A stretch of 64,000 nt of DNA from Massiliimalia sp050943535 (lineage in GTDB: Bacteria > Bacillota > Clostridia > Oscillospirales > Ruminococcaceae): positions 1 to 64,000 of the forward strand of contig JBMNPJ010000001.1 of the NCBI GenBank assembly GCA_050943535.1. Reading direction: 5' to 3'. The notes under the pieces are model-generated. The model was not told the DNA's origin. It ran no database searches and was given only the letters and a program-made list of their open reading frames with translations. A program made the position numbers and the translations under genes. Positions 54,094-61,552 of this stretch are shown piece by piece (position 1 is the stretch's first letter; each line of letters begins with the position of its first letter).

Positions 54094-54161
54094 ACAGGGA
54101 TTGCTGAGGATACTGCAGAACAGCTGCGGCAGTTTCTGAACAGTAACCCAGTGATCCCTGT
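54094..54161 (+). other. Intercistronic stem-loop, cluster D
   Basis: ACAGGGATTGCTG near the left end pairs with CAGTGATCCCTGT at the right end (11 of 13); the interior contains CTGC/GCAG. It lies between the binding-protein and permease genes, as do the hairpins of clusters A, B and C, though here the structure is longer and interrupted. Confidence 0.6.
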
Positions 54162-54190
54162 GTTAATTTGCAACAATGAGGTGAAGCGAT

Positions 54191-55087
54191 ATGAAAAAAT
54201 CTAAAAAGATCAATATTTATCCTTATCTTTTTTTGGCACCATTTTTTATCATATTTATTGCATTTAGTTTATTTCCCATGTTCTATTCTTTGTATATCAG
54301 CTTTATGAAATGGGATGGCGTAAATGAAATGACCTTTATGGGGTTGGGGAATTACACCAGGCTATTTACAGACCCAGAGTTTTATAAAAGCTTATGGAAT
54401 ACCCTTTTGGTTATTGTGTTGGCAATCCCTCTTCAAATGCTCTTTGGGTTGGTTATGGCAGTGCTATTAAAGGACTTTTTTCAACGTGCCAGAACTGCAC
54501 TGCAATTTATCAACTACACACCAAATATTACCACTCCAGTAGCAGTTGGGTTGGTATTTGCTATTTTGTTTGATACTCGAATTGGAGCGGTGAATCAATT
54601 AATTCAGAGTTTAGGTTATACGGGAGATCCCATTGATTGGTTGGGACAAGCTGTTACTGCCCGTATTGTTGTCATTATTTTGTTGGTATGGAAATATTTT
54701 GGATATATGATGGTTATGTTTTTGGCAGGGCTTTCTACGATACCGGACGATTTGTATGAAGCGGCTACCATTGATGGTGCGAATTATTTCCAAACATTTT
54801 GCAGTATCACAATCCCAATGCTGAAGCCGACTTTTATTTTCTTGACTACTACAAGCGTCATTTCAGGGCTGCAGTTGTTTGCGGAACCACAGCTGTTGTT
54901 TTCCAGAACTGCGAATTCAGCAGGTCCCGGGGACAGTGTGCTGACTTCAATTATGTATATGTATGATACCGCTTTCCAACGATTTGATTTTGGTTATGGG
55001 GCAGCTATCGCATATGGTTTATTTTTGATTATTCTTTTGCTGTCTATAACTCGAATTCGTAAGATTACCGGAGAGGAGGATTCCTGA
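54191..55087 (+). CDS. ABC sugar permease, MalF type (cluster D)
   Basis: 298 residues, six membrane segments (YLFLAPFFIIFIAFSLFPMF near the N-terminus), EAA loop at residues 190-196 (EAATIDG). GAGGTGAAGCG precedes the ATG. It is homologous to the cluster A MalF-type subunit (shared KWDGV, YTRL and FGYGAAIAYGLF segments). The stop overlaps the next start. Confidence 0.93.
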   Translation: MKKSKKINIYPYLFLAPFFIIFIAFSLFPMFYSLYISFMKWDGVNEMTFMGLGNYTRLFTDPEFYKSLWNTLLVIVLAIPLQMLFGLVMAVLLKDFFQRARTALQFINYTPNITTPVAVGLVFAILFDTRIGAVNQLIQSLGYTGDPIDWLGQAVTARIVVIILLVWKYFGYMMVMFLAGLSTIPDDLYEAATIDGANYFQTFCSITIPMLKPTFIFLTTTSVISGLQLFAEPQLLFSRTANSAGPGDSVLTSIMYMYDTAFQRFDFGYGAAIAYGLFLIILLLSITRIRKITGEEDS

Positions 55088-55902
55088 TGAAACGACCAGT
55101 CAAAATTATAATCAGGGTGATTGTCATCCTACTTTCTTTAATCACACTCTTTCCCTTTTATATGATGCTTATTATGGGAACTCATGTCTCCGAGGATCTT
55201 TTAACAAGTCTGCAGCTTTTACCAGGAGATTATTTAATGGTAAACCTCCAGTCTGTTTTGAAAACAAATTTTGGATTATTTTATTGGAACAGCTTTTATA
55301 TTGCAGTGATTTCTACAGCAGGTTGTGTTCTTGTCAGCGCATTGGCTGGATTTGCCTTTGCAAAATATCAATTTAAGTTTAAGCGGACCTTATTTATCAT
55401 CGTACTGGCTACTTTGATGATTCCTATGCAGTTGGGTTTGGTAGGGCTTGTAATGCAATTGAAGACACTTGGACTGATGAATACACATTTTGCATTGATT
55501 GTTCCTCCTATGGCGAATGCGTTTTATGTGTTCTGGATGACGCAATATATTGGCAGTGCTGTGCCTACAGCGGTTTTGGAAAGTGCTCGAATTGATGGTT
55601 ATGGTGATTTGCGGATATTTGGAAGAATTGTTTTTCCTATGATTCGTCCAGCAACAATTACGGTGTTTCTGCTTTCTTTCTTAGGATCTTGGAACAACTA
55701 TTTGACCCCATTGGTTGTTTTAAATAAAGAAGAAAAGTATACGATTCCCATGGGAATTACTTTGTTTAGTACCACTTACCGCAATGACTATGCAGCCAGT
55801 ACATTGGCTTTGTGTTTGGCTACATTACCAATTATTTTATTGTTTGCCTTTGGTTCCAAGTATTTGATTCAGGGATTATCTGGCGGAAGCGTGAAGGAAT
55901 AG
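55087..55902 (+). CDS. ABC sugar permease, MalG type (cluster D)
   Basis: 271 residues, six membrane segments; the EAA loop at residue 165 reads ESARIDG, with Ser in place of the first Ala. It starts at the ATG overlapping the TGA of the preceding gene. The end (LSGGSVKE) differs from the usual AVKG. It completes the cluster D importer membrane domain; no ATPase gene follows. Confidence 0.92.
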   Translation: MKRPVKIIIRVIVILLSLITLFPFYMMLIMGTHVSEDLLTSLQLLPGDYLMVNLQSVLKTNFGLFYWNSFYIAVISTAGCVLVSALAGFAFAKYQFKFKRTLFIIVLATLMIPMQLGLVGLVMQLKTLGLMNTHFALIVPPMANAFYVFWMTQYIGSAVPTAVLESARIDGYGDLRIFGRIVFPMIRPATITVFLLSFLGSWNNYLTPLVVLNKEEKYTIPMGITLFSTTYRNDYAASTLALCLATLPIILLFAFGSKYLIQGLSGGSVKE

Positions 55903-55938
55903 ATCAAAAATGATTCAAAGAAGGGAAGAAAAAGAATC

Positions 55939-57159
55939 ATGAATGAGCGAGAATACATAAGAGATTTAGCAAGGCAGGTAAGGGAATTGGCAAATTCCCC
56001 GAGAATGCAAACATTAAAGCAAGAATGGAAACAACACAATGCACTTCAGTCTCCTAGACCGATGATCTGTGTTTCTCCAGAAGGAAGTTGGGGAGAAATT
56101 TTAACCCCCAAAACCCTTTTGTGTACAGATGAAAAGCTTCGGCAGTATGAATACACTCTGCGGCAGAAACTTTATTGGGGCAATGAAATTCAGGACGATA
56201 CGCCAATTTCAGAATACTTTAATGTTCCTTACGTTACAACAGTTTCCAGCTATGGAGAAGGACTGGAAGAAACAAAAGATCAGGGAGAAAATCGAGGTAG
56301 TTTTCACTATCACAAGCTGATTCAGGATATCGATGAAGATTTTCACAAACTGCGGTTCCGTCAGGTGACCTATGATGAAGAACAAAGCAAGAAGAATCTG
56401 GAAGAAGCTCAGGAATTATTGGGAGATATTCTGACAGTTCGTCATCGGGGTGCCTTTTGGTGGACACTAGGGATTACCAGTGAAGTTATCAAGTTGATCG
56501 GATTGGAAGATTTAATGATCGACATGTACGATTGTCCGGAAAGCCTTCATCGCTTAATGGGTTGGTTCCGGGATGAGCACATGAATCTGATGGACCAGTA
56601 TGAAAAGCTTGGGATTTTAAGTCTCAATAATGAGGACGACCTGATTGCATCCGGAGGAATTGGGTATACAGATGAACTGCCGGGAGAAAAGTTTGACGGA
56701 CGTGTAGGATATGAAAATTTGTGGGGCTTTGCAGAAAGCCAGGAAACCGTAGGAATTTCCCCGGAAATGTTTGGAGAATTTATTTTCCCATATCAATTGC
56801 CATTACTGGAACGGTTTGGAATCAACTGTTATGGATGCTGTGAACCAGTAGAGGGAAGATGGAAATGGGTTCAACAAATTCCTCGTTTGAGAAGGGTATC
56901 AGTTTCCCCGTGGAGCAAAAAGGAAGAGATGAAAGAGCTTTTGGGGAAAGAGTATATTTTCAGCCGAAAACCGAATCCATCCTATGTGTGCAATGGATTT
57001 GCCAGAGAAGCCATCGAGGAAGAACTGGAAAGCACAATGAAGATGGCAAAGGATTTGAATCTGGAGATTATCCTGAAAGATACCCATACCATTGAGTATC
57101 ATCCAGAGCGGTTCCACGAATGGGTGAAGATGGCCAGAAAGGCTGCTGACAAATATTAG
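55939..57159 (+). CDS. URO-D/MtaA-like protein, long type, paralogue 4 (cluster D)
   Basis: 406 residues, about 97% identical to the cluster A protein at 19046, with long stretches of identical DNA. Differences are clustered at residues ~117-128 (GLEETKDQGENRG against GLEVVTDGGENKG), 174-188 and the C-terminus (ADKY against ADR, caused by a 4-base indel). It keeps SPEGSWGEI, YGCCEP, SRKPNPSYV and YHPERFHEW. Homology continues ~30 bases past the stop and then ends. The flanking permeases and binding proteins of clusters A and D are far less alike, so recent gene conversion or copying is likely. Function as for the other members is only inferred. Confidence 0.7.
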   Translation: MNEREYIRDLARQVRELANSPRMQTLKQEWKQHNALQSPRPMICVSPEGSWGEILTPKTLLCTDEKLRQYEYTLRQKLYWGNEIQDDTPISEYFNVPYVTTVSSYGEGLEETKDQGENRGSFHYHKLIQDIDEDFHKLRFRQVTYDEEQSKKNLEEAQELLGDILTVRHRGAFWWTLGITSEVIKLIGLEDLMIDMYDCPESLHRLMGWFRDEHMNLMDQYEKLGILSLNNEDDLIASGGIGYTDELPGEKFDGRVGYENLWGFAESQETVGISPEMFGEFIFPYQLPLLERFGINCYGCCEPVEGRWKWVQQIPRLRRVSVSPWSKKEEMKELLGKEYIFSRKPNPSYVCNGFAREAIEEELESTMKMAKDLNLEIILKDTHTIEYHPERFHEWVKMARKAADKY

Positions 57160-57190
57160 AAAATAACTCTCTTGATTTATTGACGTTACC

Positions 57191-57230
57191 TAAAAGCTTT
57201 GCAGGATAAACATATCTTGCAAAGCTTTTA
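57191..57230 (+). terminator. Hairpin at the end of cluster D
   Basis: TAAAAGCTTTGCA and GATA pair with TATC and TGCAAAGCTTTTA. No T-run follows on the plus strand beyond the stem's own TTTTA, so termination strength is uncertain. Confidence 0.65.
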
Positions 57231-57282
57231 GCCGTTATGAAAGATGTGAGAAATCATACGCAGAATTTTGTATAGATAACAA

Positions 57283-57311
57283 TTGTTTTTTTGATACCCT
57301 TCTGCTATACT
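57283..57311 (+). promoter_or_regulatory. Promoter of the glycosidase-like gene
   Basis: TTGTTT (57283-57288), a 17 bp spacer, TATACT (57306-57311), 32 bases before the ATG at 57344. Confidence 0.7.
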
Positions 57312-57343
57312 GACAATAAACTTTTTGCAAGGGAGCAGATGTA

Positions 57344-58321
57344 ATGAATCAGCGTCAGAATTATTGGGAAGATAAAAAATGGGGTATTTTCAGTCACTAT
57401 TTAGCGAATCCAGCTGGAAATTCAGTAGAACGAGTGGTAACATCAGAGGAATGGAACCGACAAATTGATGAGTTTCAAGTGTCAAAACTAGCGGAACAAA
57501 TTTCACAGACCGGCGCTGATTATTTTTGTATTACCATTGGGCAGAATTCGGGTAACTACTGCACACCGAATGAAACATATGACCGTCTGACTGGGATTAC
57601 TCCCAGCCGGTGTTCTCAGCGGGATTTGGTGCAGGAATTATCAGAGGAGCTGGCAAAGTACGGAATAGACCTGTGGGTGTATCTTCCATCAGGAGCGCCC
57701 TGTGCAGATGCCCAGGCAGTAGAGCAGTTGGAATGGGAAGACGGAATGTGGGATGAGCAAGCAGGACGGTTTGTGTGCAAACGACTGGAAAATTTTCAGC
57801 GAAAATGGGAAAGTATTATTGAAGAATGGTCCCTTCGCTGGGGCGACGGAGTCAAGGGATGGTGGATTGACGGATGTTATTTTGCAAAGGATATGTATCT
57901 GCATCCGGAAGAACCTAATTTCACTTCTTTTGCACGGGCTTTGCGGGCAGGAAATAAAGATGCAGTGATCTGCTTTAATACAGGGTTGGACACTCCCTTT
58001 TTGATTCCTCATGAAGAAGGTGATTTTACCGCTGGAGAGGTGGGGGATGTTCTGCCACTGACAGTGGACGGAGATGCAACAACAAAGGGAATTTGTGAAA
58101 AATTATCCGGAAAAAAACTTCACGTTTTATCCTATCTGGGAACTTTTTGGGGAATGGGAGAACCTCGTTTTCCGGATGCTTTGGCAGCAGGATACACCCA
58201 GTACCTGATTCAAAAAGGCGGAGTGATAACCTGGGATATCCGGCTGAATCGAGATGGAAGCATCCCAGAGACCTTTTTGCGCCAGCTGATTGAGGTTGGC
58301 ACCGCAGTTTCTTCTATGTAA
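57344..58321 (+). CDS. GH29 (alpha-L-fucosidase)-like protein
   Basis: 325 residues without a signal peptide, so probably cytoplasmic. It opens with KKWGIFSHYLANPAG, similar to the KFGIFIHWG start of fucosidases, and has the motif GWWIDGCYFAKD where D176 would be the nucleophile of GH29 enzymes. It is shorter than classical GH29 enzymes (no C-terminal beta domain), so the call is to the clan or a related TIM barrel rather than to confirmed fucosidase activity. Position directly after cluster D suggests that it acts on the sugar imported by that system. Confidence 0.65.
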   Translation: MNQRQNYWEDKKWGIFSHYLANPAGNSVERVVTSEEWNRQIDEFQVSKLAEQISQTGADYFCITIGQNSGNYCTPNETYDRLTGITPSRCSQRDLVQELSEELAKYGIDLWVYLPSGAPCADAQAVEQLEWEDGMWDEQAGRFVCKRLENFQRKWESIIEEWSLRWGDGVKGWWIDGCYFAKDMYLHPEEPNFTSFARALRAGNKDAVICFNTGLDTPFLIPHEEGDFTAGEVGDVLPLTVDGDATTKGICEKLSGKKLHVLSYLGTFWGMGEPRFPDALAAGYTQYLIQKGGVITWDIRLNRDGSIPETFLRQLIEVGTAVSSM

Positions 58322-58351
58322 ATAGGAATAGAATTTTATTATTTTATTAAA

Positions 58352-58401
58352 AACAAAGGAGTACCTGAGTTTGGTTTAGGGTACTCCTCTTTGTTTTGAT
58401 T
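58352..58401. terminator. Terminator between convergent genes
   Basis: AACAAAGGAGTACC near 58351 pairs with GGTACTCCTCTTTGTT (one bulge) near 58378; T-rich on the plus side. It could serve both the glycosidase-like gene and the minus-strand membrane protein gene. Confidence 0.75.
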
Positions 58402-58450
58402 CAGGAAAATGATAAAATTGACATAACGGCTATAGAGATACAGTAATGTT

Positions 58451-59011
58451 TTATCGATCTTTGCCGCAGCTGATTAAAAATCCCACACATGCTGAAACAA
58501 AATCCCGCAGCTGTGACAGAGTAGCGGACATACCGGAACTGAGCTGATGAAGATTTGCAGCGAAGAATAAAAATAAAAGAGAAAAGATGCCAATGACTGT
58601 TACGACAGTAATTTGAACTTTTCTCAAATGACTTAGACAGCTAGAAGAAGATGAAGATACTGGTGGATCAGCAAGCGACACTGGTTCGCTGGAAAGGGAA
58701 AATCCGATTTGTTTTAATTGGGTTTGATCCCGGGCTTCGTCTGGGTTGATAGTTGCTGGCAAAGATGGCGAAAAATTATTTTCTGAGGATGGGGGATTCA
58801 TAAAGTTTCCGCTGACAAAATATCCAAAAATAGCGGCTGCTGAGGTTCGAACAATAATGTCAATGGTGCTGATATCCTGTGAAACCGAATTTTGAAAGAA
58901 AAAAGAAACGGCGATATACCCCATTAAAATGATCATAATCAGCAGCAAACACCGGTCTACAAAGCAAATGGCGTCAAAGGCGCGACGGGTTGCCCATAGT
59001 ATTTTCTTCAA
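58451..59011 (-). CDS. Hypothetical membrane protein
   Basis: 186 residues. Hydrophobic segments at about residues 22-42 (LLLIMIILMGYIAVSFFF), 52-68 (weaker) and 132-152 (VTVVTVIGIFSLLFLFFAAN-like), separated by a Ser/Pro-rich loop (SSEPVSLADPPVSSSSSSC). The start is TTG nine bases after AAAGGA; no in-frame ATG is nearby. It is not recognised as any family. It is isolated between the glycosidase-like gene and the AraC gene. Confidence 0.6.
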   Translation of the reverse strand: MKKILWATRRAFDAICFVDRCLLLIMIILMGYIAVSFFFQNSVSQDISTIDIIVRTSAAAIFGYFVSGNFMNPPSSENNFSPSLPATINPDEARDQTQLKQIGFSLSSEPVSLADPPVSSSSSSCLSHLRKVQITVVTVIGIFSLLFLFFAANLHQLSSGMSATLSQLRDFVSACVGFLISCGKDR

Positions 59012-59306
59012 TCAAGATCATCCTTTCTGATTTTAGTAAACAGACAAAGTCTGTTCATGCTCAGTGTATGCTTGTAAAGAAAGGGAAGTTCTCCGGGAGT
59101 AAAAACCATGTCCGGCAAACGAAGGTTTTATCAAAGCATCGAAGTCTTGACATGGCATGGTGTTTTTAGTCCCTTTGTGATATACTGAAACAGAATAGAT
59201 GGTCAGATGAAAGCAAAGATGGTTTTTATATAGAAAATTTATAAAGGCGCTGTTGACGGTTTTGGTGCAGGCGCTTATTTTTGAGAGTATTGGGAGGAGA
59301 AAGGTC

Positions 59307-60107
59307 ATGCTGCCCTATCGGGAGAATTTGGACGGACGGGTCAGTGCAGGACAGATGACGGTAACCCTGAACTATCGGCATACTGCTGGAAATATGGTTT
59401 CGGAACACTGGCACCCTTGTCTGGAACTTTTATATGTATTTGGGGGTCAGGCACAGCAGACCCTGAGCAATTCTAATTTTACTTTGAAAAGCGGAGATAC
59501 CCTGCTCATTTGCGGAGGAGCGGTACATGCTACCCGGGCGCTGGAGGATGACAGTTATATCGGGGTAGCTATGTTTTACCATACGGCACCCATTCCCAGC
59601 CTTTATCTGCCGGCGGGACAGTGTTCCCAGATGGAACGGCTGTTTTCACAGATGCAGGAGGAGTATACTTTGGCAAAGCCAGGATACCAATTTGTAGTAC
59701 AGGGACTGCTGTTTCAGGTTTTGGGATTGTTGGAGCGTTACGGAACACAGATGCAAAGTTTTGCTGCATCAGAGGGAGAAGGGCAGCGGCTGGAAGAGTA
59801 CATCCGCACCCATTTAAGCGCAGGGGTTTCCCTGCAGGATGTAGCGGCTTTTGCAGGATATTCCCCCTCTTATTTATCCCGGCGTTTTCCGGAATTAATG
59901 GGGATGCCCTTTAAATCTTATGTGGATCAAATGAAAATTCAGGCGGCGAAAGGCTTGTTGTGCGACGGGATTCGTGTCAATGAAATTGCCGAGGCACTGT
60001 GCTATGATACCCCGTCTTCTTTTTGCCGTGCATTTAAACGGATTACCGGCTGTACCCCATCAGAATATCAAAACCTGGAAGGACAAAAAATGGATAGTTT
60101 ACGGTAA
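59307..60107 (+). CDS. AraC-family regulator upstream of the 60172 gene
   Basis: 266 residues: N-terminal cupin with EHWHPCLELLYVFGGQAQ and GGAVHATRALED, C-terminal two helix-turn-helix units (VAAFAGYSPSYLSRRFPE and EALCYDTPSSFCRAFKRITG). GGGAGGAG precedes the ATG at 59307; the open frame begins 18 codons earlier without a ribosome site. It is an intact relative of the broken regulator at 35208-36063, and each lies beside a short-type URO-D-like gene, suggesting that this regulator type is tied to that enzyme type. Confidence 0.92.
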   Translation: MLPYRENLDGRVSAGQMTVTLNYRHTAGNMVSEHWHPCLELLYVFGGQAQQTLSNSNFTLKSGDTLLICGGAVHATRALEDDSYIGVAMFYHTAPIPSLYLPAGQCSQMERLFSQMQEEYTLAKPGYQFVVQGLLFQVLGLLERYGTQMQSFAASEGEGQRLEEYIRTHLSAGVSLQDVAAFAGYSPSYLSRRFPELMGMPFKSYVDQMKIQAAKGLLCDGIRVNEIAEALCYDTPSSFCRAFKRITGCTPSEYQNLEGQKMDSLR

Positions 60108-60171
60108 AAAATGTGCTTCTTTTTTCTTCCGGAAATCGCTATACTGGAGAAAAAGGAGGCGTTGATGGATT

Positions 60172-61200
60172 ATGAAAAATCAAGTACATCATGAACCAGA
60201 TTTTGAAAATATCAAAAAAGTGCTGCAGTGTCAGGTGCCGGATCGTCCGACTTTGTTTGAGTTTTTTATGAATCCGGATGTATATGAAGCGGCGGCAGGC
60301 CCTATGCCGGAAGACCCAGATCCGGTTGTGCAGTTAGAATATATGGCAAAAGCCTATGCGGCATGCGGGTATGACTATGTAAATACTTATGGATGTGATT
60401 TGAATTTTTCTGTAGGAGAAACCGAACGGAAAAGCACCATTTCTATTAATGCTCACGCACTGATTCAGAACTGGGAAGATTTTGAAAAATATCCATGGCC
60501 GGACGCAAAACATGGGGACTATTCCAGACTGGAAAAGATTGCTCCTCTGCTTCCTGGAAAAATGAAATTGATGACATCTGGTCCCGGGGGACTTTTGGAA
60601 AATGTGATCAGCATTGTGGGATATGATAATCTGTGTTTGATGATCTATGATGATCCGGAACTGGTTCAGGCTATTTTTGACCGAGTAGGCGGAATTCTGC
60701 TGGATTATTATAAAGAATGTGCCAAATACGATACTGTAGGCATTTTGATGATCAATGATGACTGGGGATTTAATACGCAAACCATGCTGTCTGTAGCGGA
60801 TATGCGTAAGTATGTATTCCCGTGGCATAAAAAGATGGTAGAAGCTGCCCATAAAAACGGGAAATTGGCAGTGCTTCATTCCTGTGGATATATGGTAGAT
60901 ATTATGGAAGATATTATCGAGGATATGAAATATGACGGCCGCCATTCTTATGAGGACAACATTGTGCCAGTAGAAGAGGCATATCGCCGTTGGGGCGGAC
61001 GAATTGCTATTTTGGGTGGTATTGACGTAGACTTTTTGGTACGCCGTTCTGAAGAAGAAATCCAGGATCGGGCAAAAAATCTGCTGAAGATGGCTGCGGA
61101 AAAAGGCGGATATGCTTTGGGTTCTGGAAACAGTATCCCAAGTTATATTTCTCCGGATAAATATTTTGCGATGACTTCTGCGGTGGCAGAATCATTATAG
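60172..61200 (+). CDS. URO-D/MtaA-like protein, short type 3
   Basis: 342 residues. It closely resembles the cluster C protein at 29417: VPDRPTLFEFFMN near the start, GPGGLLENVISIVGYDNLC, H236-S-C238-G (LHSCGY), GGIDVDFLV and GSGNSIPSYI near the C-terminus. As there, the residue expected to be the third zinc cysteine is not Cys, and no cysteine at all follows the HSCG motif. It lies 64 bases after the AraC regulator with AAAGGAGG upstream, and is not beside a transporter. The natural substrate is unknown. Confidence 0.8.
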   Translation: MKNQVHHEPDFENIKKVLQCQVPDRPTLFEFFMNPDVYEAAAGPMPEDPDPVVQLEYMAKAYAACGYDYVNTYGCDLNFSVGETERKSTISINAHALIQNWEDFEKYPWPDAKHGDYSRLEKIAPLLPGKMKLMTSGPGGLLENVISIVGYDNLCLMIYDDPELVQAIFDRVGGILLDYYKECAKYDTVGILMINDDWGFNTQTMLSVADMRKYVFPWHKKMVEAAHKNGKLAVLHSCGYMVDIMEDIIEDMKYDGRHSYEDNIVPVEEAYRRWGGRIAILGGIDVDFLVRRSEEEIQDRAKNLLKMAAEKGGYALGSGNSIPSYISPDKYFAMTSAVAESL

Positions 61201-61238
61201 TTTGAAACTCTCTTACAATAGAATTGCAAGGATCACCC

Positions 61239-61276
61239 AAAAAGACACATACAGATTCAGCTGTATGTGTCTTTTT
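61239..61276 (+). terminator. Terminator of the 60172 gene
   Basis: AAAAAGACACATACAG, ATTCAG, CTGTATGTGTCTTTTT: a perfect 16 bp stem. Confidence 0.92.
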
Positions 61277-61311
61277 GCGGCCTTTTTGCAGGGGTTATGC
61301 TCGAATTTCAG

Positions 61312-61340
61312 TTGACAGAATCAATGTAATTTGATATACT
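61312..61340 (+). promoter_or_regulatory. Consensus promoter of the CNNM leader
   Basis: TTGACA (61312-61317), a 17 bp spacer, TATACT (61335-61340) with TG at the extended -10 position. The predicted start is near 61347, giving a leader of about 205 bases before the gene at 61553. Confidence 0.88.
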
Positions 61341-61377
61341 GAAACCAATTTTAAAAGAAATGTGAGGTGAAAGATAG

Positions 61378-61449
61378 ATGGACGGCGATGGCGATGGCGA
61401 GTGCAGTCACCACACCATACTCTATTTTTTCCATAGATTGCTTAGATAG
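61378..61449 (+). CDS. Acidic leader peptide upstream of the CNNM gene (candidate)
   Basis: A 23-codon frame beginning MDGDGDGECSHH and ending with an aromatic/basic tail (FHRLLR). A GAGGTG ribosome site lies ~10 bases upstream and the promoter is ~38 bases upstream of the ATG. It ends eight bases before a terminator hairpin that precedes a metal-transporter-type gene. Alternating Asp-Gly codons followed by Cys, His and His are suited to ribosome stalling or destabilisation that depends on divalent metal. This resembles the logic, not the sequence, of mgtL-type leader peptides. Confidence 0.55.
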   Translation: MDGDGDGECSHHTILYFFHRLLR

Positions 61450-61456
61450 AATCAGT

Positions 61457-61505
61457 AAAAGACATGCCTGCTTTATTTGAATAATGCGGGTTATGTCTTT
61501 TTATG
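61457..61505 (+). terminator. Attenuator between leader peptide and CNNM gene
   Basis: AAAAGACAT and CC-TGC pair with GCGGG and ATGTCTTTTT around a 14-base loop; T5 follows. It is 48 bases before the ATG of the CNNM gene and just after the leader ORF stop, the classical position of a transcription attenuator. Confidence 0.75.
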
Positions 61506-61552
61506 CTTTTATAGAGAATTTATTTGGCAATCATAATAATGGAGGATATTTT

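Noticed and set aside
59149..59186. Promoter TTGACA (59149) with TATACT (59181) before the AraC gene
   Set aside because: The spacing is 26-28 bp, too long for sigma-A or a MerR-type promoter; TATACT may act as an extended -10 alone, which cannot be judged from sequence.
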